NCBI GenBank assembly: GCA_030533445.1
Contig: CM060081.1
Location: 4,103,815-4,167,814 of the forward strand
DNA length: 64,000 bases
Source: Cyprinodon diabolis
Lineage: Eukaryota > Chordata > Actinopteri > Cyprinodontiformes > Cyprinodontidae
Reading direction: 5' to 3'
Part shown: piece by piece, positions 11,198 to 22,000 of the stretch
Numbering within the stretch: position 1 is the stretch's first letter
Layout: each line of letters begins with the position of its first letter
Notes under the pieces: model-generated
What the model saw: only the letters and a program-made list of their open reading frames with translations
What the model was told of the DNA's origin: nothing
Database searches by the model: none
Program-made: the position numbers and the translations under genes

Positions 11198-12168
11198 CAG
11201 AGGCGTAGCTAGAACATTTTTATAAGGGTGGCCAGGCAGTGACCTGGAGGGGCCCAAAGTTGATAGGCATGTCACGACCCTTTTGTTAAAAAGACCTAAA
11301 TTACATTTTCCCTCCCCCATAATAGTAAACGTACTAAACTATAATGTCCTAAAGGTTAATAATATACTTTCTCAGATGATAAATGCTTTAAAATCCTTTC
11401 ATTTATCAGACTTCTGCCTGATCTGCACCAGAAATGGGATCCTATGCCATTTCCGGGAGCTAACTTTTTTTGGCTTTGGATTTAAACATTAATCTAGTCT
11501 TTTTGAAGGTCGGCGATGAATGGAAAAATGTCAGGGCTTAAACTCATTCCCAGTCTGATCTACGCTGTTCCAACAGCAAAATGAACGAGCACAAGGTCCA
11601 TATTTTCTAAATGAAGACAAATAATACTTTTCTACAGTCTTTACTAAAAAATAGACGCATATATATTTAAACATCTGTGCTTTCTAGATAAAAGGTATAG
11701 TGAATAAAAGTCTTTCAGGTTTGTGTTCTGGGGCGAACATCTTTTCCATTGTCATTATATACCTACTTTTATCAATCATTCTACATAAAATTGATATTTA
11801 CTATTAATATCTGCATAAATTGATTATTATTATTTAGTTTAAGTTTTTATCCAAATAGTTATTTATCTATGATTTCACTGATGACTTCTAGATGATTTGC
11901 TGAGACGCATCACTTTCTCTTTACCCCATATAACACAAAATCTAGTTCTGAAAAGGGCGTTGACTCTGTACTTATCTTTAATGTTAGCATATTGATGTGC
12001 ATAATTAAGTGTTTTTGTTGTCAAGTAAAAATGATTATATGAAAAATTAAAATGTCCACTTGAGAGTACTACTGCTGCCAGAGGGGAAAAATTGGTAGGG
12101 GTGGCCAGTGATTGGCTAAGGGTGGCCATGGTCACCCCTGGCCCCCCATCTTGCTCTGCCCCTAGCTC
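11198..12168. repeat. Possible non-autonomous DNA element
   Basis: Begins CAGAGGCGTAGCTAGA and ends near TGCCCCTAGCTCCGG, with a GGGTGGCCA block near both ends. Such CTAG-containing, GGGG-type ends occur on fish hAT-like elements, but I could not find a clear target duplication. No coding frame. Confidence 0.35.
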
Positions 12169-12354
12169 CGGGGACACAAACCTGCTGCTAGTGTTGTTTG
12201 AGGTGCTTTATGATGAGGTGAACCAACATAGACTTTGTAAAGATCGTGTTTTCTCAGAACTTGACCTTGGATCATGAAACCGTATCAGATCTGGTTCTGA
12301 TTCTGCAAGGCACTGATGAAAAATACCTCCTTAAATCAGTTTATTCCCCCTTAA

Positions 12355-13010
12355 ATGAAAAGTCATATTCAGAATTCATGATTAAATACTAGGGGTTAGC
12401 AGTGGCATGGGTGTTGCGATAGGATATATTCACTATATTGCAATATTACCATATATTGTGATATTTTACCTGCTATCAAAATTGAATGTATAGATAAAAA
12501 GGCAACCGCTGTATCTTTGCATCAGATGATATTGACTGTTTAGTTATTTTGATATCCATGTTGCTTTGGGTTTGAGTCAGTCCACGTCTTCCACTGTGAC
12601 TGCCTCATATACTGATATGGCGCTGCGTCGCACAGCCAAAGGCCTCCACAGCGGCAGAGTGGCAGTACAAAGGTAGCCCATTTCCCCTCAGTTTTAGGTA
12701 AAAATTCTTTGCTTAAAAAAAAATTTGATACTAGGAACTACAAGATTGATATATCAGGCAGCTAAAAACCCCAATATGTGGCCAAAACGTTTATTTTCCA
12801 AACCCCTATTGCATGCTGTTCAATAAATGATATGTTTTAAATTAAGAGTAATTTTCATCTGAATGTGCTTTACTGGAGGCATCCATGTTTGTCAAAGAAC
12901 ACTACTGCCACCTACTGGTTTGTGACGTCACGGTGCGGTATCGGCTGTTGATCAAGTCCCAGTGCTGTATCTGGTGTTTGTCACAAGGCGCTATTTTCCA
13001 AGTCATCTTT
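12355..13010 (+). repeat. CRE-palindrome repeat, copy 2, interrupted
   Basis: The left part (AAAAGTCATATTCAGAATTC, then ATTAAATACT) and right part (CTGTTCAATAAATGATATG onward) are adjacent in the copy at 60165-60465 but here are separated by the insertion at 12391-12807. The right part carries TGACGTCA at 12923-12930. Confidence 0.75.
12391..12807. mobile_element. hAT-like insertion nested in a repeat
   Basis: A 417-bp insertion bounded by AGGGGTT and AACCCCT. Its interior is the reverse complement of 27372-27725 over most of its length (for example GGTTTGAGTCAGTCCACGTC here). The flanks ATTAAATACT and ATTGCATGCT agree at 7 of 10 positions and may be a decayed target duplication. No transposase frame. 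Confidence 0.7.
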
Positions 13011-13682
13011 TTTTCCTCTTTTAACCTTTAATCTGCTGTTGAAGCCGTTACTGATCTGAAGAATCCCATCAATCATTAAAACTTTCCTGGCCTTCAGTAA
13101 CGAGGATGAAACCATCTGAGACGCTTCAGGAAATCTCCATACAAGGGGAGCAGGAGGTCAGCGAGGATTTTTAGTTTTAACCCCTGCTGTCTCCACAGAA
13201 AGTATTTAGAGATGCAGAGCCGATGGTTCATGAAGAGTCTTCCTGTTTACCAACCCTGAGCTGAGAGCCTCTGTATTAACAGCAGCTTGGTTGCTGTTCA
13301 ATGATTCATTAAGTAACTGGAGGTTTGTAGAAACGCTGCTGACATCTTGGCTGTAAATGCGAATCTATTCCAGGAGAAATTCTCCTCTGATGAAATGACA
13401 GCTGACTGCTGCTGTTCAGATTAATGGACAGGATCGGCGGCGCTGACCCGCTCCAGCTCTCTAATTAGAGCCGCCCCATTAACCTTGGATGACTGTTTCT
13501 CTCTGAAAAAAATGTTTTACTGGCAGCTGAATGTGGAGCAGTAAAGGCGGTTATTAACTGCCGACGTAATGTTATTAGAAGTAATACAGGTTCCTGTCAG
13601 GTTCTCATGCTGATGGAGGACTACAGCTTCCCTAACAGAACAGCGCCCCCTTGTGGCTGATAAATCCATATGCTAACAATGT

Positions 13683-13885
13683 TTGTGCTGGTTCCTATCT
13701 CCAGCTGTCTACGGGCGAGAGGCAGGGTCCAACCTGGACAGGTCGCCAGGGCAACATGGAGACAAACAGGACAAACCATCATTCACACACACACTCAGAC
13801 CTAAGGAGAATTTAGAGAAGCCGATGTTTTTGGACTGTGGGAGGAAGCCGGAGTACCCAGAGAAAACAGTGCTACCCACTGCAGC
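13683..13885 (-). repeat. Common fish dispersed repeat fragment
   Basis: Contains GGACAGGTCGCCAGGGCAAC and TTTTTGGACTGTGGGAGGAA, blocks I know as very frequent in teleost genomes. Part of the family appears again in the opposite sense at 48318-48420. The open frame across it is not a gene. Confidence 0.6.
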
Positions 13886-14600
13886 CCTCTAGAACAAACT
13901 AACTAGACTTTTTTCCATATATTTACTTTAAATCTGCGGCAACACAGAGGGCATGATATGTTTAGTTTTATCATCCAAACAATACTATACAGCAGAGGTT
14001 CTCAAAGTGGGGCTCGGGACCTGCCATGGGTCATGAGAGGGTGAGTTGGGGGTCTGCAGTTGAAGCAACTAAATCGGATGATCTGCCAATGGAAGGAGGA
14101 TTTTTGCCTTTAAAATAATATATAGAAAAAGAATTTTCCATGAAACAAGTAGATACTTTTATATATCAACACGTGATTTAAATATTGAATGTACTATTAA
14201 ATAATTCAACAAATTCATTAAAACATTTTTTTTTAGAAGTTTTTATTATTAACTTTGTATTTATAAACACAGTGATTTTATTTTTTAACTGTGCTCTGTT
14301 GCGTTGTTTTTTTTTTTTTTTGAGTCACAGTCAGAGATAAAGCGTTGTTTTAGAGTTGGGAAGGTCACTTTGGAGTTGCTTTGCAGTCATTTCTGGCAGC
14401 GGATCTTATCTTCAGGCCGTGTGCAGAGTTCATGCAACCTCCCTTAATGTATAATTGATTGAAGTGACTTCTTGAAATAAAAAAGAAAATGCCATGAGAA
14501 AGGGGATAAAATAAATAAGATGTATATAGATTTATAAATATATATTGATACCAGTTTGTTAGCTACCAACTACAACCTGATTTTTGTGTATGCATGCTCC
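13886..14600. other. AT-rich part of intron 1
   Basis: No gene or clear repeat. The block GATCTGCCAATGGAAGGAGG at about 14080 recurs at about 33750 and points to an old shared repeat. Confidence 0.4.
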
Positions 14601-14607
14601 TGTAATA

Positions 14608-15105
14608 CTCCATGTTAGCATGGTAATAGCAAGGCCAGCTAATGTTAGCATGGGGATAGCAAGGCGAGCTAATGTTAGCATGGTAATAGGAAGGCATGCT
14701 AATGTTTGCATGGTGATAGCAAGGCGGACTATAGTTGACATGATTATGGGGAGATGGGCTAATGCTAGCATTGCGATGGCAAGATGGGCTAATGTTAGCA
14801 TGGCGATGGTAGGGCGGGCTAATGATGGCATGGCGATGGTAGGGCGGGATAATGTTAGCATAGCGATGGCAGGGTGGGATAATGTTAGCATTGCGATGGC
14901 AAGATGGGCTAATATTAGCATGGTGATGGCAGGGCGGGCTAATGATGGCATGGCGATGGCAGGGCAGGCTAATGATGGCAGGGCGATGGCAGGGCGGGCT
15001 AATGATGGCATGGCGATGGCAGGGCGGGCTAATGGTGGCATGGCGATGGCAGAGCGGGTCAATGATGGCATGGCGATGGCAGGGCGGGCTAATAATAGCA
15101 TCCTC
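14608..15105 (+). repeat. slc6a6: 30-bp minisatellite, array 1 (intron 1)
   Basis: About 16 tandem units of 30 bp built around GCTAATGTTAGCATGG followed by a GATGGCAAGGCGG-type half. Units vary at several positions. Because 30 is divisible by three, long frames stay open on both strands; these are artefacts of the repeat. The same family forms the larger array at 23455-24302 in intron 3. Confidence 0.9.
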
Positions 15106-15215
15106 CCAGTAATCCAGGCAGGCCACTTTTCGATGGTGTTCTTGTCAGTCTTTCTGGTTACTTATTCATTACCAATTAGTCACAATGCTGACAGCTATGA
15201 GACCATGAAAAACAG

Positions 15216-15483
15216 TTTATTTGAAATAGTCCCACTTCCTGTTACTTATTTCCTCATTCTTTTTCATCATTTATACCTTGATGCCTTGAAGTTTCGTCTC
15301 ACTGAAATATGTTCTCCCTTCTAGTATAATTTCTTCCTCAGGCAACATGTTGCCTTCTATGTCCAGCTGCCCCTTTTATTCCTTCATTGTTCTCCCCTCG
15401 GTCTGATTCTTTAGATTCTGTGAGTTCTTTTTGTTTACTCATTCAGCTGCCGTAGAATAAATATTTCATTAAAAGTAGGTGAA
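15216..15483 (+). repeat. 268-bp duplicated segment, copy A
   Basis: By eye this segment matches 19987-20254 over its full 268 bp with one mismatch (CATTCTTTTTC here, CATTATTTTTC there) and no gaps. Flanks differ. Copy A lies in intron 1 and copy B in intron 3. No coding frame or promoter box was recognised. Confidence 0.9.
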
Positions 15484-15569
15484 GTCGTGGATGAGTCAGA
15501 GTGCAGGCTGAAGCTGCAGGAAGTAGGGATGCAGAACACAGTGATTACAGGAAGAAGGGACTCATCAGG

Positions 15570-16190
15570 ACATTAATTTATTTGGAAGGTGAGATCCATT
15601 TGGGTCCAAACTTGCAGCTTTGGAGACCAGAATAACGGCCTAAAGTCCGTTTGTATTGGTGAAATGAACAATGTTGACTTATTGTTAAAACAAGACAATG
15701 GTCAATTAGAAGAGAAGCAACAAAGGCAGAGAGATGATTGGGGGGGCTAATAGCGGTCTGCTTCAGTGAAATGGCACCTAAACAGGAAAGTGAGTTATGT
15801 AAGGCTTTTAAATTGGTGTCCTGGTTCTGAAGCTGTCCTGGTCTGGTCCGGTTTGATCTCGGCCCAAACGGGGAGCAATTAATGCCTCTGTTCTGGTGAA
15901 TGGCCTCAGCTGACTGCAGCCAGGAGAAATGCATTGCCCCATACCTGTCTATGTCTCTGAAAGGGGAGTTATTAAAGGGACAGAGATATAGCCTGTTATG
16001 GGGCATATTGCAGGCTAACAAAAACGGGTGGACCCGTTGATCCATTTCAATTTGCACGTTCTAAAGGTTTTGTTGGGCTACTGTATAAAACCTCGAACTC
16101 CACTCAAATTTCTATTTTTGGAACGACTATGACCTGGACGACTGAGCACCTTCACCGGCACGTAGTTCTACATCTCTGTTAACTGGAAAC
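15570..16190. repeat. Penelope-like element end fragment
   Basis: Contains GCCCCATACCTGTCTATG with CTGAAAGG, shared with 60660-60705, and a GACTATGACCTGGACGA... CACCTTCACCGG end related to 61455-61500. Both lie in the Penelope-like remnant at 60655-61505. Coding content is decayed. Confidence 0.45.
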
Positions 16191-18400
16191 CAGACGACTT
16201 TCACAGATTTTATTCATCTTTTTCATTTAGTAACATCATAGGTTCCTGTTCTCTCCCATCGTATAAATAAATTTAAGGAGTAATATTTTTTTTTCTTACA
16301 GTTGGCAAAAAAAATTTTTTTTAAATATAATTACTTACTATTTTTATTCTGCATATAAAAAAAAACATGAATCCTCGCAGTTGTGAAAAAAAACCTTTCA
16401 ATACTTCAAAAAAGTGAGTTGCTTTTTTTAGCAAAATGGCTGCTTTTCAATGAATCCCTAGTTGATCGATAAGATCAATCAGCTTTAGAGTCATTCATTA
16501 AGCCATAACTAATGCAGTACATTCAAAAAACAAGTTTCTTCATCTGCAAACGGTGAATTGATAACTTCCTGCTATGAAGGATTCAGACCGTTTTATTGCC
16601 GCTGGGTTCAGAGAGGCGAGATGTTTTCAGATATCATTTTCTCTGTCTGAACTGGTTTGAATCTGGATTTTTATCAGCAGAGCTTCACCTCACACAAAAT
16701 GGAGTCTAGCATTTCCTAAAGCAGGAAGTGTTCATCACACGTGTCTGTGCGCACACGCTGGGCCGTAAACAACCCACCTCTGCTGCCAGGAGATGCTGTG
16801 AGGACGAAGAAGCGTCAGAATAAGAGTCTGGCTGGTAGAAGCACAGGATTCCTCTCAGCCGGGGCCTGATCATCCAGTCGGATCCAGAGCAGGTGGGCGA
16901 TGGTGAGACCAGGTGCATAAAGACGGGACATTTTCCACAGCTGGAGACGCCAAGTGCTCGTCTCTTCCCTGACTTCCTTCTCCAGTCATTGGGTGGAAAT
17001 TTACCGCTCCAGTTCTCCATCATGATTGCTTGGCTTTTTCTGTTTCCACATTTTTGCAAAACAAATGAGGAAGTTTTAAAGGAGGAAGTAAAGTGGAGCC
17101 TTAGTTTAGTTCTCATCTCTGCCCTAACTTTAGACTCTTTAGTCACTATAATAAACATTCTAAAGCTTTCTTTTTCATGGATTATTCATTCCTAATGAGC
17201 TGAACAGAGAATCCACATCAACCTGTAAACTTTAGCTCTGTCTTCTTTTTTAATAATATTCTCCAGTTTCTGCTGTTTCTTAAGATGATCCATGAAGGAA
17301 TCAATATCATCAATAAACTGTAATGAAATTCCTCTGTAGAGGCAGATGAAGTGAACAGAAAGGGACTAGAGAGCGAGCTCATGGCGGGTCGGTCAGACGA
17401 TGTGACCATAAAAGGTCTGAACTTGAACCTCAGTCCTCCTGAGCTGAGCTGTAGGTTAATCTCCTCTAATCTGCTGCAGGCTGTTTTGCAGAACTTCTGC
17501 TCATAAATCCCACCAGTCCTTTTCAACCACAGTTTTTCGTTTTCTAAAGATTTGAATTGAATCATCTAAACTTTGTTTTTTAAATTTTCTTGATATCGAA
17601 CAAATACTGATTACTACAGGTACGTTGTTACCGACGTCGCTCGCAGTAACGACGTGTAAATGATGCAGTTTGCAGAAAAAAACGGAGCAGATGAGCTGAA
17701 GGCCTGCTGGTCTGGATTTCTTCACCTGCAGAATATTTTTATAAGCGCTGTCCCCCATTTAACCCCCTCACCCCAACAGATGGACACAGAAATCTCAGCC
17801 TCAGGAAGGTTTCCATTAAAAAACGAACGACTAAAGTCTGTTTTAAACGATAAAGCCGGTATTCTGTCAAACCAGCATACCCATAGTCTATATGCATGCA
17901 CAGGACGTCAGATTTGGGTTTATCCCTTTAGTTTTGTACGAAAAAAAACTATTTAAGGTCAGATCGCCATACAGTCCAAGGAAAGCACCAAAAAGTAATT
18001 AAATTAGTTTAGTAGAAAAAAATAGGAAAAAACAAATGGATAAACTAAAGGGATAAACCCCCTTTGAGGTAGTTTAAAGTCTATTTTACTTATGAAACCA
18101 GCTCCCATAAAGTGTCATTGTTTTATTAATAGTTTATTTTATTGTTGGACAGAATTCAACATCAGGATTAGTAATTGGAATAAATATAATAATAATAATA
18201 ATAATACATTTTATTTAAAAAGGTGTCTTTCTGGACACTCAAGGTCACTGTACAAAAGCATAAAAACTGTGTCAGAAAAAATAAAAAAATAAAATGATAC
18301 CACTCAATGGGTCATTTATTCAGTTCATTATCACCGGCCCCTCCATGCAGTTACTCTGGCCCCCTGTCTCTGGTTCAAAGAATGGCACCGGCTTCCCTTA
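16191..18400. other. slc6a6: Intron 1 stretch without recognised elements
   Basis: Mostly unique-looking AT-rich sequence. There is a short AAT microsatellite at about 18187-18207 and a run of about 30 T at about 18407-18434. No conserved coding segment. Confidence 0.45.
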
Positions 18401-18401
18401 C

Positions 18402-18435
<34 letters not shown>

Positions 18436-18465
18436 TGTTAGAGACCTGGGTTGAACTGTATCTCT

Positions 18466-18710
18466 GCTTCGGTCTCCTTGAACCCCAGTCGGCCTCCTCT
18501 TAAGAGCGAGTTTTTCCTCTCTACTGTCGCTACAAGCATGCTTAGTGTGAGGGATTGCATTCGAGTCAATGAGTCGATGCAATCAACTGGTTTTCCTTAG
18601 ATAAAAAGCTTTGAATCAATGTGACTGGATGATCTGGCTGAACTTTAAAGTTCCTTAAGATGAAGTGTTTTAAATTGGTGCTATAGAAATTTACTGAATT
18701 GAATTGAATC
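18466..18710 (+). repeat. LINE 3' end fragment
   Basis: Solo 3' end with GCATGCTTAGTGTGAGGGAT and a tail of ACTGAATTGAATTGAAT, a tandem GAATT-type end. It lies about 120 bp before the first coding exon. Confidence 0.7.
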
Positions 18711-18833
18711 TGGCGTCTCGTGGAGCTTAGTGACATCATGTGACATTGATTTATTGAGTTATATTTACTCTGCCCTTTTTTTTTTCTTTTACTTTTACTC
18801 CATTCCTGATTTTCTGTGTTTTCTCTCCACAGA

Positions 18834-19062
18834 ATGGCACAAAAAGAGAAGCTTCAGTGTCTGAAAGACTTCCATAAGGACACCCTGAAGCCGTCCCCCG
18901 GTAAGAGCCCCGGCACTCGGCCCGAAGACGAGGCCGAGGGCAAGCACCCCCAGAGGGAGAAGTGGGCCAGCAAGTTGGACTTTGTTCTGTCCGTGGCCGG
19001 CGGCTTCGTAGGTTTAGGGAACGTTTGGCGTTTCCCTTACCTCTGCTATAAGAATGGTGGAG
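18834..19062 (+). CDS. slc6a6: slc6a6 coding exon 1 (exon 2): N-terminus and TM1
   Basis: ATG one base after the acceptor (CTCTCCACAG, then A). Encodes the cytosolic N-terminus, basic and proline-rich, and TM1 up to GGG (residues 1-77, last codon split). Donor GTAAGC at 19063. Upstream in-frame GTG is intronic. Confidence 0.95.
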
Positions 19063-22000
19063 GTAAGCCTCTGAGGCGGATCAGAAAACGTTGATCAGAC
19101 CGCTCTCCTCGTCCTTCATTCATCTTCTCCATTCTCTCCATTTTCCAGGTGCGTTTCTCATCCCCTACTTCATCTTCCTGTTTGGTGGAGGTCTGCCAGT
19201 CTTCTTTCTGGAGGTCGCCCTTGGTCAGTTCACCTCTGAGGGTGGCATCACCTGCTGGGAGAAGCTCTGTCCCATCTTCACCGGTATGCAACCTTTTTAC
19301 TAAGGTCGTGTCATTGAAATGCAAAGTTCACATCTAAAGGTCAAAGCTAAGGAAGCAGAGAGCGGTACTCATATTTTTTTTTTCCTTTGCCTTCTCGAGA
19401 TAATGACATAACAATCTCGTCATCACGGTTAAACAATTAATTGTTTTCTCGAGATACAAGAAAACAGTTATTGATTTCTTGAAGTAACGTGATGATTAAC
19501 CTTTATGAGTAATGAATGAGGCTGGATTCCCAGTCCATCCATGCCTGCGGGGTCCGTAGTTGTGCAGTCGCGGTCAGCGTCTGCGCAAACAATCAGTTTT
19601 TTAGTTTCCATTTTCTTCTCACTCATTGTCAGGTCGTGGCGGATGATTGGATTGCATGGAATACAGCAGAAACAAATCTGACTGTTTTGTAATAAAAATC
19701 TTTAATCTGGACTCATTTTTGGGGTTAATGCATCTTATACATGTTACAGGTGTAACTGCTCAGAAAACACCCGGCGCTGTAGGCATAGGTTTAATTGCTA
19801 ATGAATCAGAAATGGAAGCAAATCATCAAACCAATGTCGTACCACATAGGCTGCCATGACTTATAAATCATCTCCCACTGTTGTGGTATTAAAGGATGTA
19901 ATCAGTTTTAACACACACCAATCATGTTGTTATCATGAGAAAACTGCTTTCATTACCTTTAGAGAATGAGAAAATTAATTGGCATCTTTATTTGAAATAG
20001 TCCCACTTCCTGTTACTTATTTCCTCATTATTTTTCATCATTTATACCTTGATGCCTTGAAGTTTCGTCTCACTGAAATATGTTCTCCCTTCTAGTATAA
20101 TTTCTTCCTCAGGCAACATGTTGCCTTCTATGTCCAGCTGCCCCTTTTATTCCTTCATTGTTCTCCCCTCGGTCTGATTCTTTAGATTCTGTGAGTTCTT
20201 TTTGTTTACTCATTCAGCTGCCGTAGAATAAATATTTCATTAAAAGTAGGTGAATCTTTAAGTGGCATCTTTTTTTATTTTTATTTTTTTCATTGGCATA
20301 GAATAAACTTTCCGTTAAAGAAAGAAAATAAAAGTCGTTTCTAATCGCTGGAGGCAGGAATGACCTGAAACGTTTCTTCTCTAGAAAACGATGGGGTTTA
20401 GTTTAATCATAACCTGATGGCTTGAAGTTCATCCAGGAGGGCTTGGATCTGCTGCTCCTCCAACATTGTTCACTCAGCAGAAGTCAAACATTGAAATGTT
20501 TATGTGCTTTTATCAAAAGCGACTTATAAAGTAGATAGAATTTTACATGTAATATTTCTGTTCCCTCGTTATTTCATGCCGTTTAATCCCAGCTTTAAAC
20601 GTTTGCTCTTCTGATGCTGGCTGAGCCAGGGGTTGCTTCAGTCAAACCTTTGAAGGTTTCGCTTTGAGCTGGGCGGGGGGTTCTCCACACGCCGTTCGGC
20701 CATCTTAACTTCCTTTTCCTTCTGGACATTCTTTTTTTTTTTTTCCCCACACCTCTGCTGTTTTTGACGGAGGAACGGCTGAGTCACACCAGATCCTCAT
20801 CCAATAGGAGCGTCGGGACTTTGCCCAGCAGCCGTCACCAGGCAACAGCCAGGGCTGCACTGATACACCCACACACCGGTGCTCTAACCTCACCTTGGCC
20901 TCCTTCTTCTCCTCCTTCATCAAAGGTCACTCAAGCCTCTAAGAAGTTGAGCGTATTTTTTTAATTTCCCTCATTTCTGTTTCATCGTAATATTTGGCTT
21001 ATCCTCCTTTGTCTCAAACGCACACGCTTGGACATGAGGCGACGTACACGGTGTCCTGAATTACACGTCTCTATGGCAACAGCACAGCTCTGAAGAAAAG
21101 AGCAGGGTGGGGAGAGACAGATGGGTTGATAACGATGGGAGGAGGAACCAGACGAAGGCAGAGAAAACGAAAAGAAACACAAAGGAGATTCAGCTGTTCT
21201 GCTCTGGCTGAGGATGAGGGGAAGATGCTGAAGGTTTCAGGGTCCAACGTGACGTACCGTACGTCAGGACAGAGCTGGGCTGAGCGGACTTTCTCAGAAT
21301 AAACCCAGAAAATCAAACCCAGATCAGCTCAGACAGAAATCAGTTTAAAAACAGCTTGGACTCCATCAGGCTCCTCCCCCTGGGGGAGAAGAAGGACCTT
21401 TTATGGAAGCAGATCCAGAATTAAAATACCACCGATAAAATATCAGCTAGAGGAGAGGAGGAGAAGTAAAAACAGAAATTATGTTTCTGTGTCAAACCTA
21501 AAACATCCTGAGGTCAAAGTTCACTGGTTCAGCCAATGAAGAATAAATCAGCCCTACAGTCTTAGATCGAGAACGTCTTTCTAATCTGGTTTTTATGATT
21601 GAGTAAAAACAAAAGGTTTCTTTTAAGGTGATTCTACTTTAAATGATATCTATTGATCTTATTTTAAAGGAAAAGTCCGGTCAGCAAGGAATAATCAATG
21701 GATCATTATTTATACTTAAATCTAATACGTCTGCGGGGATTTAATGAATTTAGCGTTAATCAGTAAAAAAATATAAATAATTTTCGTCACAATCACTGAT
21801 TCTGGGAGCGGCCATTTTTGCCCAAATATAGTAACACGTCCCTCCTGACATCTTCCGGCAGTGACGTCACGGTGCGGTAAGAATCAACTTAGTTAATTAA
21901 ATTTTTTATCAACGTTTTATCTTGGTTCTGGGAAGAATCGTGACAGAAGCAGGTGAACGAGTATCTTAGCCCCCGTCTGAACAAATGTCCAGTTATTCTG

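Noticed and set aside
14584..15324. Long open frames on both strands across a repeat array
   Set aside because: They follow from the 30-bp period of the minisatellite; there is no splice or start signal and no domain.
18816..18833. Upstream GTG in frame with the slc6a6 start as an extended N-terminus
   Set aside because: The six extra codons are the pyrimidine tract and AG of the splice acceptor, so they are intronic.
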